Shown in pieces: positions 23,601 to 36,618 of a DNA stretch of 64,000 bases (its first letter is position 1; each line of letters opens with the position of its first letter). The translations under genes and the position numbers were made by a program. The notes beneath the pieces were generated by a model that saw only the letters and a program-made list of their open reading frames with translations, did no database searches and had not been told where the DNA came from. Source of the DNA: Halichondria panicea (taxonomy: Eukaryota > Porifera > Demospongiae > Suberitida > Halichondriidae); contig NC_087381.1 in assembly GCF_963675165.1 (NCBI RefSeq), positions 3,720,001 to 3,784,000 on the forward strand, given 5' to 3'.

Positions 23601-26600
23601 TAATAAATGCACATTCATACAGCACTACATGTGTGCACAGTACATTATACGTTGTGTCTGTCCATTTCATGTTCCAGGAGTGCCCAGTATTGCACCCCAA
23701 CGTCATAGTGCGTTGTCGAATGTGTCGGACCTACATTAACCCTTTTGCCACCTTCGTGGACTCCCGACACTGGCGTTGCAATCTCTGCTTCAGGCCCAAC
23801 ACATGTGAGTACAAATGTACTTCACGCTAGTGTACAGGTACATATTGTAGCTTATTATTCTGTTTGTGCATGGTATCACAAATTCACCATCAAATCTGTA
23901 CATGTACAGTACACATACATGTACAGTACACACCCCGGCGCTGCCATTAATTGGCATGGAAACATCCATATACTTCCTTCATTTCCTGTTTATTTGGGAG
24001 CTACATGTAGTGCATGTGATTGATTGTTGTTGTTTACGCTCACCCTCCACTGCACACAACCTTCACCAGTGCCTGAAGACTTTGACTACAACCCTCACAC
24101 GGGAAAACATGGCGACCGGACGCACCGCCTCGAGCTAAAAAGGTCATCAGTCGAGTACATCGCACCATCAGAGTATATGGTAAGCTAATTAACCAACTGG
24201 TGTTGAATATAGAGGTGATATTAATTTCAACTAACTAGCTTACGTACATGAAGTGTACTTGCTTTTGTAGACAACTGTTGTAGTGTCTCGATCAGCATGT
24301 ACACATGTACAGTTAAATGCATGTGTGTGTACTAATCCTCATGTCAATGTCTTTGTACTTGCACATTTAGGTTCGGCCTCCTCAACCATCTGTTTACTTC
24401 TTTGTGATTGATGTCACCTACAACACCATTGAGAAAGGTACTCAATCATTATATACAGACATAATTAATGTACCCGTACACTATATGTACATACATTGAT
24501 CATGTACAGTACGTCTTTCTGGTTTCTGGTAAATTCATTTCCTATCTGTACACAGGTGTGCTTGGTGTTGTGTGTCGCACTCTTCTGGACAACCTGGATC
24601 GCCTGCCGGGGGATGCCAGGACCCAAGTAGGAATCATGACATTTGACAATACTCTGCACTTTTACAACCTCAAGGTGTGTACACCAATCGTTCGTCGTTG
24701 TGGTGCCCAAAGTTTTAGCTCGTCACTTTTTTGGCAAAGCTAGCTACACAATTTTGGCGTCAGTTTTCCACCTTCTTAGCTGATGATTACTGTATGTCCT
24801 ATTTAAGCTACTGTGTAGGGCTATACAATTTACATGCATCCAGTGTTAACATATTAACTGTATTGAGTTTACTGCATCTATGTGCTGATCTTACGTGTTC
24901 TTATGTTTTTACACGTTATGTTATGTCTTTGCAGTCATCTCTCTCTCAACCTCAAATGCTCGTTGTGTCAGATGTTGATGGTAAGACTGTCCTCCAGTTT
25001 AGTCCCCTTCTTATACATGTACCATAGTGCTAGAAATGCGTGATAATTAATGCTATGCGAGCGGCAAATCATGTCACATATTTTTGTATCGCACAATGTT
25101 TAGCTTTAGTCAAGGCCTATACAACAATCTCATTGAAATCGCGGTATTTCTCATAATGTTTTTGGAGCCTTAAAATTAGCCAAACGCAATGCTTGCATAT
25201 GCATGTGCTTGTTGCATGGTACATTCTCTTACACAGTACACGTACATTGTATAGTACAAGTGTCTGATTGTCTATTTGAACACTAGATATATTCCTGCCC
25301 TCTCCCGACTCTTTGCTGGTCAGTTTGAAGGAGTCTAAAGAGGTAGGTTCAATAGAATGGAAGTTTATGGCATAGTTTGGCTAGAATAACATGTTTTGCT
25401 TACATGCAAGTCACTTCCAGCAACCACAACTACAGGTACACTGTACGTGTGCTACAATGCTAGAATGATATGCATAAGATGTGTTGTCAACCACATGCAC
25501 CCCAATTTAAATACTCATTGTGTATAATATAATTATAATCTATACACAGCTTATTCGGACTCTCTTGGAGGACCTTCCTCGGATGTTTGCCGGCAACAAG
25601 AATGCCCAGTGTGCACTGGGCCCAGCATTGCAGGCTGCCACTAAGCTACTGGTCAGTCTCAACGGTGTCACTGTATGTGCTTGCATGCATGTTTAATAAC
25701 AGACTCATTTGCTTAAATTGTAAAATTATGTCTGTTACCTTGGGACGAATAGTAGCAGGCATGTATAATTGTAATTAATGTGTTAATTGCAGTTAGGCCC
25801 GCATGTACATGTAACCTCGCAAATACACAGCATGACGCACATCTACTTGTGTACCTGTAACGTAATATCAGCTGTTTGTTGTTTAGCATCCCATTGGTGG
25901 TCGAGTGACGGTGATAGTATCCAATCTTCCCAATATTGGACCTGGCTCTCTTAAGTATCGAGACGTGGCACCTAGCTCTATGAAAATGGTGAGTTCAAGC
26001 AGTACAACAGCACAACATGTTCTTGTTTGCAGTGAACAATAAGATAGCCTTAGTGCAGCTTTTATACTGGTCCCACAAAAGAGACTTACTTGATTGCAAT
26101 TAGTCAGTAGTGTATATGCATGTGTTAGTCTATGCTCGTTATGATGTCTGTGAGAAGTATGTGCAATACATTTACACCTGCACAGAATACATTGAACATG
26201 TCTCCTGGATCAGACTTCTACAAGAAGCTGGCTCTAGAGTGCTCCTCTCAGCAGATTGCGGTGGACCTCTTTAGTTTCTCAAGCCTGTTCACTGACCTAC
26301 CCACCATATGTGAGTACACAACTTATAGCACAAGATGCTTCGTCTTGTCCTGTAGCTTCGAGATTGGTTTCACACGTACATGTACTTAAATAGGAGCCAA
26401 GTTTGGTACAATTTTATACATGTACACTGTTACATATAAAATTAACATGTAATTGCATGGTGTACAGTAACTGGTTCTCAGGCATCACACATGTACACTC
26501 TCCTAGCCCTGTCTTGATTGCCAGTCTGTGCATTGTTTGCTGTTGTTGTCTTTGTGCAGCCTGTATCTCCAAGTTCTCCTCCGGTCAGGTCTTCTACTAC

Positions 26601-29600
26601 CCTGATTTTCACCACTCTAAACCAGTAGTACGGCAGAGGTTTGAAAAAGACTTCAGGTAAGCTGCATCTAGCCTCCTTTGCAGCCTCTCCTTTTTCTGTT
26701 CTTTGTCACACGGTCAATAAGATAAAATACGGTAAGAATTGGAGGAACAAAGAAAGAAAGAACGAACCGTCTAAGAAAAAGGAAAGCCTGCCTCGCTAAG
26801 TCGCGTGACGGTGGCACAGTGGTGGCACAGTGAAAATGAGCGTGGGCTTTCAGTAGATGGGCGGAGCCTGACAGGCAACAAAGCCACAGGATGCCTACGC
26901 ATTGTAGACTTACTTCATATGCAAGTCTGGAGATAATTATTATCATAGACGATGGCTTTAATACCTAGCATAGTGAAGTCTGAAGACTAAAGGTCTATCT
27001 TTGAGCCTATTCTCAAGCCTCAAATTGAGGCTTGAGTTATTATTGAGCAGTAGTCTAGTCTAGAAACAGTGTAAAATGACATGACAATGTTGCAAGGTTG
27101 TGATCTCATGAGTACTGACAGAGTGACTAAACTATACTAATTTGTGTGCATGAGACAGTTTTCACAGGGGCACGAGCACCAATGTCGAATTTTCCCTTAG
27201 TTCAATACATGTAATAGATTGAAGATCGATAGGGTCCTGTCAATTCCATAGTCGTGTAATCCTATTGTAGTAGTATTAGAGGTTCTGCTCCTTTTGGAAA
27301 CTTTCTGGCAGTAGAACCAGCTCTATAGTGGATACGGAAATAATACCTGCAGATAAGCACTCAGGTCTACATTGTCTGCTGTAATTTAAAACACTCGACT
27401 GGGTCGAACGTAAGGTCTTGAGAGTGGGAGCACATTGAGTTTGATAAGGCGAGTCTTGTAGTCTGTAGTTCTGCTGTAGTTCTACTGTAATTATCCGAGG
27501 ATAAAATTGGTCGCCCTTGCCCTTCTAGTTTGGATAGTGTGATTGTTCCAGGGCAATCTTATTATTATTATTATTATGACTTGGACTAAAACATTCCTTC
27601 TGATGACATGAAGGGATCTGTCAATTTTGGCATGTCAGAAGTATTGCTGTGAGTTGTCCAGGATCTGGGATAGGTTCCTTCTTTGCCCAGGTCCTTTTGA
27701 CAAGTGCTATTATCAGATACAGTAGTACTCTAGCCTTTCATGCTTCATCTTGTAGAGCTAACTTCTACATACTGTGTTCTGTAGCTTCACACACTCTTTG
27801 CCTCTAGTTCCTGGTAAATACGCTCTAAGTACTGTGTCACAGTGTGTGGGAGGACAGATATTGCGGTTTACTCTTGCCCACGCTCAATTAAATTTGGCTA
27901 CGTCAGTAGCAGATCACAAGACTTAGCGGGGCAGGCCTTCCTTTTTCTTAGTGGCTTCCTTTTTTCTTTCTTTGCTCCCTCCAATTATTCCCGTATGGTG
28001 TGAACATTGTGACAAACAACAGAAACAAAATTATAACTGAAAAAAAGGAAGGCCTGCGAAGGAGGCTAAGCTGCATCATGTATGTTTATAAGCGGGTGCT
28101 GTATTGTGAGCATTAGTTTTAGGATATTGTTCTTAATTGCTATGCTGCACATTTCCTGTTCCCATGCATTAATTCATACAACAATGTACTTGTAGATTTT
28201 ACATGTACAATTATGTATGTTTTGTACAAGGGTTATTTCATGAGGAAGATAATGTTTGAGTGTGTGATCTACTTTAGAGGTGTCAATGATGAAAGAGTCA
28301 TTGTTAGCTCTATCTCCACAGACGTTACCTGACTAGAAAGATTGGATACGAAGCAGTGATGCGAATACGATGCACAGACGGTAAGTTAGTCACTGTAGTG
28401 TTACATGTACGTGTGCATGCATGTATTCTATTTAACATGTCAGCTCTGTACTCTACATGCATGTACATTACCTAGTATGTGTTTAAATTGTGGGACAACA
28501 CTTTTATGAATCTCAGGTTTAAGCCTTCACACGTTCCATGGCAACTTCTTTGTTCGGTCGACTGACTTGCTCTCTCTGCCCAATGTAAATCCTGACCATG
28601 GCTACACTATCAACATAGCCATTGACGAGAGCCTCAAGGACATGAGCACCGTCTGTTTCCAGGCAGCACTGCTCTACACGTCCAGCAGGGGTGAGGGGAC
28701 GGTACAGTGTAGTTAGTACTTGCTGCTAATCGGTTTTTGTTCTTTCTGTGTGAAATTTCAACCGGTAGACTGTTTTGGTTATTCAGCTGTAACTAGTACG
28801 CTCTCTGTAACGCAGTAGTCTTTAGCTTCACTATTGTTTTAATTCGGTTGTCAGATCGTGCACAGTAGTGTTAACTGCATAGATAGCCCCCCCCCCCCCC
28901 CCCCGAGTGTTTCATAGTTTTGCTAACATGTGCAGGTGAGAGAAGAATCCGAGTGCACACTCTCTGCCTGCCAGTGGCTACTCAACTGCCTCAAGTGTAT
29001 GCTGGACTAAACGTTAAAGCCATCACTGGAACTCTGGCTAACATGGGTAGGTAACGTATTTTGCTCTTTAATAAACATGGCACAGACCTTATGGTCGACT
29101 GCATGTTTAATACCATTATCATTATCCATGATTATGCAAGGGTATATATATCACTTCCTCCAGCTGTTGATCGATCCTCTAGTGCTACACTCGGAGATGC
29201 CAGAGACGTAAGTAGAAATGCAATAGCTTAATTAAAATGGATCTACACGGTCATGTACAATGTATACTCAATGCATGTACCTAAACCCTAGTCTAGCATT
29301 TGTGTCTATATGCTTTATTAAATAATGTAAAGGCAACACTAAAAGTCCTTTAACCCGTGCAAAATTGTTTCGAGTATGTCTAGTATGGAGTTGTTCTCTC
29401 ATTCTTCAGGCTATAATGAATGTGGCTGTTGATGCCACCAAAGTGTATCGCTCCAACTGTTGCAGCTCAATGCAGTCTTCTCAGTTTGTTTTGCCTGCGT
29501 CCATTAGATTGCTGCCTTTGTTCACTCTAGCGCTCATCAAAAATGTAAGTGCATGAACAGGAAACCAGTATTAATTTTGGATAAGTGGATAGTGGCTTTG

Positions 29601-30895
29601 AATATGCTATGAATATGAGCAGCCAAGTGTTCTGTATCGAATACTGTCAGTAGTGTATTATGACTGATTGTTTCCCGTGTTTGCGCCAGTTTTAATTGTT
29701 TTTCTACTGTGGTGATTTTCAGACTGCCTTTACATTGAGTCAGAAAAGCTCATACGATTCCAGAACTCAAGCAATGAATCTCATCAAAACTCTACCACTC
29801 GACTACCTCTCGTGCACTATATATCCCAGACTGTATGCCCTTCATACTCTGTCTGAGCAGGTAAGTATTACATAATGATATGTACACGCTGTTGTTATAT
29901 AATTGTGTGGTGTACGTATGTATTAATTGTCCTTGACATACATTTTACATTAACATAAGTGTTATCCAAAATTAAAAAATGCAGTACGTCATGTTGCCCT
30001 TTGTGACATTTTGAACTACATGTACATCCCATTCCAGGACGTCAAATCTAGCGAGGATGGCAAGCAGCTTATAGCTCCTCCAATTTTAAAGCTGTCTGCA
30101 GAGAAAGTGACCAGATACGGGATGTTCCTTATGGACTATGGCATGGTAATTGTACTTGCAACGATCCATACTGTATAGCTAAACCAATTTTCACAGGGTA
30201 TCTACATTTGGGTGTGCAAAGAATGTCCTGTCGAAGTCATTCAAGCGGTTTTGGGAGTACCACACTATGGAGCCATTCCAGAATCCATCGTTAGTTAAAT
30301 AATCGTGTGGTTAATCATTAAAGTACGGAAGTATTGTGACAATGTGTACACGTGATGCACTAATTATTGTACGTTGTACTTAGGTTACATACGTACAATG
30401 TACGTGTATTATTGTTAACAAAGCATTGTTGTCTTTAGATTGAGCTACCCACTGAAGAGAATGAATTTTCTGAACTAGTGAGGAAGTTTGTTCGTCAGAT
30501 CCGTGTCTCAAGACAGCATTTCATGCCTCTACAAATCATCAGGTGTGTACAAATTCCTTCACTCCAGTGTCAGAATGTACAATTGTAAGGGTTATAATTA
30601 TGTGGTGTAGCTACGAAATGGTGGATGATATGAGATAAGGTTGGTGTAGTGGGGTGGGATGATGGGTCTGTGTATTATGGCAACAACATCTAGAACACCC
30701 TTAAATGGTGTACACTCTAAATGGACCCATGGTTTATTGTGTCACCGGTTGTGGCTATAATTTATGATTTATTGTCATAGGGAGGATGGACCTCATCGCC
30801 TGGCGTTCATAGGCAAGCTGATAGAAGACCGCACAGAGTTTGGTACAGCGTACTTTGAACTGTTGCAACATTTAAAGAGCCAGCTTGGCAAGTAG
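20632..30895 (+). CDS. SEC24: COPII cargo adaptor SEC24
   Basis: Coding exons: 20632-20812, 21301-22607, 23121-23351, 23678-23804, 24070-24179, 24371-24437, 24556-24674, 24935-24980, 25287-25342, 25550-25651, 25887-25988, 26186-26309, 26560-26656, 28322-28380, 28517-28690, 28936-29046, 29164-29207, 29410-29544, 29723-29860, 30038-30145, 30197-30289, 30439-30542, 30781-30895. With all phases matching they give 1283 aa. A Pro/Gly/Met-rich disordered N-terminus (about 1-500) is followed by the zinc finger (CRMCRTYINPF, CNLC), the trunk (VYFFVIDVTYN, QVGIMTFDN), beta-sandwich and helical domains (QSSQFVLPASIRLLPL) and the gelsolin-like domain (RYGMFLMDYG, PHYGAIP). SEC24 selects cargo in the inner COPII coat. 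An untranslated exon ends at 20580. The 3' end is convergent with the cupin gene. Confidence 0.94.
21940..22437 (+). repeat. 33-bp coding minisatellite in SEC24
   Basis: Fourteen to fifteen tandem 33-bp units encode PPTGMGQPMGP or PPTGMGPPMGP. Q and P versions largely alternate, which gives a 66-bp higher-order period. The units are nearly identical at DNA level, so recent expansion or homogenisation is likely. The array is in frame and lies in the disordered region before the SEC24 zinc finger. Confidence 0.95.
26669..28068. mobile_element. 1.4-kb non-autonomous DNA transposon, Mutator-like, in SEC24 intron
   Basis: The terminal inverted repeats extend over about 150 bp. The left end begins TAGCCTCCTTTGCAG and the right end closes with CTGCGAAGGAGGCTA. 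Inside, AACAAAGAAAGAAAGAACG, AAGGAAAGCCTGCC and CGCTAAGTC pair with reversed counterparts at 27920-28000. The element is flanked by the direct repeat AGCTGCATC (26660-26668 and 28069-28077), a 9-bp target duplication. Long ends plus a 9-bp duplication fit Mutator-like elements. No transposase ORF was seen. Confidence 0.85.
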
Positions 30896-31082
30896 GGACC
30901 CTGTTCTAGTCATTAAATTGTGTGTACCTATTATTTATAGAAAACAGTACCAGCATTTTATTTTGTGATTATTGTATAATTATTAAACAATTGATACAAG
31001 TGTGCCCGTTCATGCATGAGAACAAACATACTAAAAAAGGTAGATCTTGCATGTGCATGTGTAATTCTGGGGTGCAAACATT

Positions 31083-32540
31083 TCAGTCAATATCTTCCGC
31101 CTTAAAATCATCACTCACAGGGATAAACAAGGAGTGTCTTGCCTGTTGTGCAACTGATTTTGAATAATGTCCTTTACCTGAATTGAATAAGATTATCTTT
31201 TGTTACAATCGTATTATATAGATCATTATTGTAATGATGGCCGACACAATACTATAATGTCAGTTGAGTGCTGGTTTATGTCTACGTCTTAATAATTATT
31301 ATGTCACATTTTTGGGGAATAATCGTGCATTTCTTTATGAATAATATATAATTATAGGCAATCATTAATAGGTGGAAAAAAAGCATTATCAGGGCCTAGT
31401 ATAGTACCTGCAAAAGTATGTATATCGATCTAGACAGCACATGCACCGGATTTCTGTTATTTTGCTGACTTAATTATTAATCACCTTCAGCCATTTTAAA
31501 ATCGTTATGCAAAACTTAATGTAATCCTATTATTACACCTATCAAGGCCTATATATATACTATAGTTACATGCATAATCGCATGTTGTCCTATTATTCAC
31601 TGTGATTCGTACAGTGATTAATCGCGTATCAGTAATTGCACGTCGTCATTAACGACGTGCAATTACTGCCTTAACGACCGCACAATCGAATAACGGCCGC
31701 GGCTAATTTTTTTTACTGAAACTGCAGCTTAAAAGTGTCCTTAAAACTGCATCACAAACGATTAACAATGTATAGTATGGCTATACTCGTGCTTAGCCAT
31801 ACTATTAATTATACTAATTAGCCTCCTTAATTCACACGCAGGCCATCTCAAAGGAATTAATTAAGTGAGCGTGGGATCGAGTCTATGAGTATCTAGTCTC
31901 GAATCCACGCCGATTAAAATCGGTGTGGATTCGAGGCTAAAATTATGAGTATCATTCCCAATAACCATGCAGCTAGGTGACCAATTTTGTATATTCACCT
32001 GTGACATCTTCTACAAAGAACACCTCTCCTTGTTTAATGACCCTCTTCTCTCCAGAACTGACCTCCACTTCCACATCAGCGTCTAGATTCACTATAAACT
32101 GACGCCGAGGAGCGTGATGCCATGAGTAGTGATAGTCGGAAGGTGTCAGTCGAAACATGACACCAGTAGCATTCACCAACTTTGAGAGATAGCCTATATC
32201 ACCTGCATTATGTCAAGCGTGGTCAGTGAGAGATTCACTAACATGAGCAGGTTTGTACACTGCGATATCCATAATTAATACATTGTAGTTTATAATTATT
32301 TGCATGTTATAGACGTATAATATATATATACGTAAGTGTATAATGCATACATATACTTTTTCATACAATGTATTATAATTATAGCCTTTATTTACCTGAT
32401 CCTTTCATAGATACAGTGAATGTTCCAAACTTTGTACTTCCGTCTTCATTGGCATAAATTCGGGTTATTTTGAATGGTTTAATTTCACTTCTCCCACATA
32501 CTGATGAATGGAAGCACTGAAAGGATCTACAAAGTAACAT
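31083..32540 (-). CDS. Small cupin-domain protein
   Basis: Three exons: 32396-32540, 31999-32202, 31083-31177, encoding 147 aa. The start at 32540 gives MLLCRSFQCFHSS, a short basic/hydrophobic lead that could be a targeting peptide. The body has PFKITRIYANEDG, GVMFRLTPSDYHYSWHHAPRR and VFFVEDVTGKGHYSKSV, ending RHSLFIPVSDDF. The WHxAPRRQFIV...GEVFFVEDxTGKGH pattern matches a single-domain cupin family widespread in bacteria. The His residues may bind a metal. The substrate is unknown. The last exon was found only by splice phase and family fit, and no single ORF spans the gene. Confidence 0.8.
31573..31687. repeat. Palindromic repeat, copy B
   Basis: This is the reverse complement of the repeat at 17326-17440, including the CACGTCGT/ACGACGTG hairpin and the TCACTGTGATTCGTACAGTGA hairpin. 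It lies in intron 2 of the cupin gene. Confidence 0.75.
31890..31937. repeat. Perfect short hairpin in cupin intron
   Basis: TCGAATCCACGCCGATT pairs with AATCGGTGTGGATTCGA around a 2-base centre. The short direct repeat ATGAGTAT flanks both sides (31885 and 31945 area), which suggests a tiny inserted foldback. Confidence 0.55.
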
Positions 32541-32857
32541 GTATAAGAGAGCACAGAACACATTAAATATACGCCCATACTGCAGCGGCCCTGAGTATAT
32601 TTAACTCGTGTAGTTCAAAGGTGATACTTGATAAATCTACTTCGTACTTGCTAGTTTGTAGTTGGTATATAGTTACCCAGGGTAAGGTCAAATTTTAATT
32701 TTAATTGGAGGCCGTTTGAAGTAATTGTTGGAATCAAGTGCATACTTATAGATCTAGACCTACAACGTTGCTATAACCGTTTATAATTATTCCTCTAATT
32801 AATTCATGCACTCCTGATTGAACGATTGTGACAAAAACAGAAAAGGAGAGCCTGGGA

Positions 32858-33115
32858 CCGAGGTAGCTGGGCGTGGCCGGGTGACACGCTATGTAGGATT
32901 TGTACTGCTGTGTTATGCAATACTGCTCTGTAAGAATAAAATTATAAACCGCATGTCCGGTTATAAATATCAATATTTGAGTCATGAATATCGTTATCTC
33001 AGAAATACTGCAATCTGATTGGTGACTTCTCAGTGTAGCAGTACAAATCCTATATAAGCGTGTCCCCCGACCTCCCGTCAGATACGGTCGGGCCACGCCC
33101 AACTAGAACCGAGGC
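32858..33115. mobile_element. Foldback element with about 80-bp inverted ends
   Basis: The left arm (ACCGAGGTAGCTGGGCGTGG, then ACACGCTATGTAGGATTTG) is mirrored on the right (CAAATCCTATATAAGCGTGT, then GGCCACGCCCAACTAGAACC). Two short insertions interrupt the right arm. There is no coding capacity. Confidence 0.75.
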
Positions 33116-34355
33116 TATAGCTTTGCGTAGTAAAGACTTCACAGCTTGAAGAAACACAATATTGAAACACAATATGGTCTTGATGACGTGACCATGCGTG
33201 TAGTACGTGGGCTTTTCGCGGGCGTTGACTGGGGGGGGTCCCTCGATCTCTAACCATGGGAAATATGACCCAATGGGGAATGTGGTCAAATCTTCCATAT
33301 GTTAGCCCGACCCTTCCAGCCAATACAAATTGGGGAGGGCGTGGCCAGACTGCTCCCGGGGGGGGGGGGGGGGGGGGGCACAACACGTTGATAGGTGCAT
33401 AACACATGAGTGAGCACCTAATAAAGTTTTTAGACCAGCGAAACATTTCTTTATTGTCTCCAATCAGTGTCCAATGGACTCTCGTGGTGATTATTTCGGT
33501 TGCTGCTTGCATAGCAGGTTAAAGGTGCCGTACCTCCTTTGGGTAAAGGTAGTCACGGTCGATCGATTCATACTCATTTGTGGGTATTTACCAAAATTAA
33601 CATAGGTGTACCTATTATTTTCAGGGGACCAATTTTTGTGACAGGATGGTCTGGACCCCAATGCAGTCAAGTCACCATGCAGGGCAGTGACAGAAGAAAA
33701 AAATCATTAGCTCCAGGTGAGTTTATAGTAAGTCTAAGAAAGCATGCACGGACCGTGAGATGTGATATCTCTTCACTCTTGCATCCAGATATTAAATTTG
33801 TTTGTTTCTCAACTTTCAAGAGGGTTTAATAGATCCTGGCCATCTCAGTGTTGTGGAAGTTAACAGTCAAAACAATGTGAGTCCTACTCACTGCTATTCT
33901 ACTGTATTCGACTGATCTTTTGATTTGACACTGTATTTCTTATAGTCTACATGTACTTATATATTATAGGGTCTGGAAAACTATATCTAAGTTGTGCACT
34001 GCCCTAAATTACAGAGCCAGGAAAAATAATTCCACTTTTGCAGAAGTGGAATTGTTTTTGAGTGGCGCATCCTTTAGACCACAAAAAATTGTGTTATTTA
34101 TGGTGGCGCTTATATTCTACGTAATCCTTAGCAACAGTCAACCAGTCAACCAGTCAACCTAGCAACTGCATCATTTCTTTTGAAAATTAATATCTGAAAA
34201 GTTGGCATCTCTGTGGCTCTACTAAATCTGCGTCTATTCAAGTCACAGTTTAAATGGAGAAAATTATAGTCCTAGCTCCACCCATAAAACGGAAACGTCC
34301 AGCTCCTCCCCGCTTTTGCAGCAAACAAGCCTAGCATGCTTTTGGTATGCCATAG

Positions 34356-34830
34356 ACTCGTACTACTCTCGAACAAAGCGAAAGGAAGAAACTCAAGCAG
34401 CAAACAAGCCCAGCAAATGAGCATCTCCTATACTACTCTCGAACAAAGCGAAAGGAAGAAGCCAAAGTTAGAATCCCAGCACTTCCCTACATCCAGCTCC
34501 TCCCCCATGCAGCCTTGCTGTAAATACACTGCCCAAGAAAGGAGCGGCTCCTACTACTCTCGAACAAAGCAAAAGGAAGAAACTCAAGCTAGCTTGACAT
34601 CACAAGCTGCTAACCACAAATCGATGACACTCTAATTAACCACGTAAGTGGGCGTACAATAATAGAATTTGCAGCAAACGAGCGGCTCCTATATTACTCT
34701 CGAACAAAGCGAAAGGAAGAAGCCAAAGCTAGAATCCTCCTCCGTGCAGCCTTGCAGTAACAAGCACAGCACACTGCCCAAGAAACAAGCGGCTCCTACT
34801 ATTCTCGAACAAAGCCAAAAGAAAAAAAAC
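34356..34830 (+). repeat. Imperfect dispersed-tandem minisatellite
   Basis: The unit TACTCTCGAACAAAGCGAAA plus GGAAGAA occurs five times (about 34365, 34433, 34556, 34695, 34800), separated by related variable spacers rich in CAGCAAACAAGC and CAGCTCCTCCCC. In one frame it would encode TLEQSERKKPKLES-type peptides, but that frame is not kept between copies, so I do not call a gene. Confidence 0.6.
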
Positions 34831-36295
34831 TATAGAGCTCCCCTCTTCCATTCTATAAACTGTATATAATTATTATGTTATTGTGCGTCTAGCTACAGTC
34901 ATGTTATTACATATGCATCTCCTTGTAAATGACAATACAATGTACATAGCCTGAAGCATTTAATAGAGCACGTTGCCAAGTGCTCTATTAGAAATAGAGC
35001 ACATAGCAACAATAAGCAAAAACACTTAAGTGGGATCTAAAGCTATAGTATAGACATGAGCGTGGTCTAGCTCAGCTAGCTGTACCGTTGAGAGCTATCT
35101 TGTGAGAACAATTCATTGACTGTAGCTATGGGTCAGACAACTCAGTGAAATGTTGAGAGGGGGTTCCAAAAGTTACATTTTCTATAAAAAACCTTGGGGA
35201 CCATGTGGTTAGATCTGGTTAATTGGTTATTGCATTCTCAGCAAAAATAATAATATATTATTTTCCTTTCTATAGCTGGCCATGGCTACTTACTTACTTA
35301 CTTATCAGTTTATAGCTAGCTAAACTTTATAGCTGCACAGTGCTTGAACAGAGAGAATCTACTACACACATTGCAATAGAAGTCACAAGTTTAGCTAAAA
35401 TAGTACAGTAATTAGTAAGTTGATCTCTATCAGTCCTTGTATGAAAAGGGGGGGGGGGGTTCGATGGGTTCTGTCCGGATCCGCCACTGCAACTGTTGTC
35501 AAACAAGCCTTTTTATAAGAGCCAGAAATGTTATTAAAATTAATAATTACAGCAATGGTAGGCACTTCTTTTAGGGCCTCAAAAATTATGCTGATGCTGA
35601 CGTGGCAATTGCATCAATGTATAAGTCACGTATAAGTATAGCCTTTCTTGTCGTGTGTGCATGCAGTTCAGATTCAGTCAAATTAGTAATATTTTCATAT
35701 CTAATAATATTGTTGATTCAATTTTAGTCAAATTGTGGCTGTAGTGTTAATCTGTTTCCAAAGACCATGGCTGCTGTATACAGCATAGACACTCGGTAAT
35801 CCGGCCACCCTAGGCCTTGGGACAATTCAGCTTTGTTCAGATGTTAGAGCTAACATGCAGTTCCGAACAATAAACCAGATAATTAATTTTTAAACAGGCT
35901 AGACAAAGAAAACAGAGCAAACCAGAGCATACCTGATTGAGTCTCTTTCAAATAGTGGTTGCATGTGGTCAGTAGGTCACTACCAACAAGAAAAGATTAA
36001 TGCAAATAATTATACAAGCAGGGATAAGGAACAATAGATCAGCAACTTCTAAACTAGAGAAATTTTGTAAATTAATTACTTGTAATTTGCGTACATGTAA
36101 TTATAAGTCATGATCAAGATAATTTTATTTATAGACCTTGCCATGTGTCTTAAACATGCATTAATTGCAAAACCATTTTTGATATGGTTTTGTATGTTTT
36201 GAGCGCATGAGTCCTATAGGTATATTAATATTTATCTATCATTGCAGTTAACATAGAATTACACTACACTGTACATGATGTGTTAATGACTAGCT

Positions 36296-36440
36296 AACAC
36301 GCGACCTTTATTCGAGGTAAGTATACATACTCATAATTATTTACAGCTGAAGTGATCCTTTACCAAGAATCTTGGCAAGATCAGTGTATAATTAGGATTG
36401 TGGTTTATAACTCTGGTTTCATGTCAACAGCGAGGGTTAG
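36296..36440. repeat. Dispersed repeat shared with 58910-59220
   Basis: Both places contain ACGCG(A/G)CCTTTATTCGAGGTA, then TTTACAGCTGAAGTGATCC, and later GCGAGGGTTAGC/CCGAGGGTTAGC. The spacing differs. In this copy the downstream part provides a GTGAGC splice donor at 36450 that may belong to a 5' untranslated exon of the NHL gene. Confidence 0.6.
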
Positions 36441-36618
36441 CTTCTAAAGGTGAGCATATTAAACAATAACTATTCCATCAATCATTTGTTTATTTAGGCC
36501 TGCATAGTATAGTTTTCATTCCGCTGATCATATCTATATTTAAAGTATTAAACGATTGACACATCCATTTTTAAATCCTTTTTTTTTATCCTTTTCTTCC
36601 CCCTTCAGTTTTGCGTCA

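Larger units (their letters stand above)
33116..36450. other. Gene-poor repeat region
   Basis: No supported gene. It holds a run of about 21 G at 33358-33378, an imperfect coding-like minisatellite at 34356-34830 (listed separately), a short inverted repeat AGAGCAC...GTGCTCT near 34970-34990, simple TACT repeats near 35290, and at 36296-36440 a repeat shared with 58910-59220. ORFs at 33539 and 34336 show no family resemblance. Confidence 0.45.

Noticed and set aside
33358-33378. Run of 21 G as a functional G-quadruplex or promoter element
   Set aside because: Similar homopolymer runs occur at about 28888, 35451 and 53598 in introns and gaps; length is also unreliable in assemblies.
34336-34869. 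Ser/Lys-rich ORFs
   Set aside because: They come from the minisatellite at 34356-34830; frame is not conserved between units and no start, splice or family support exists.
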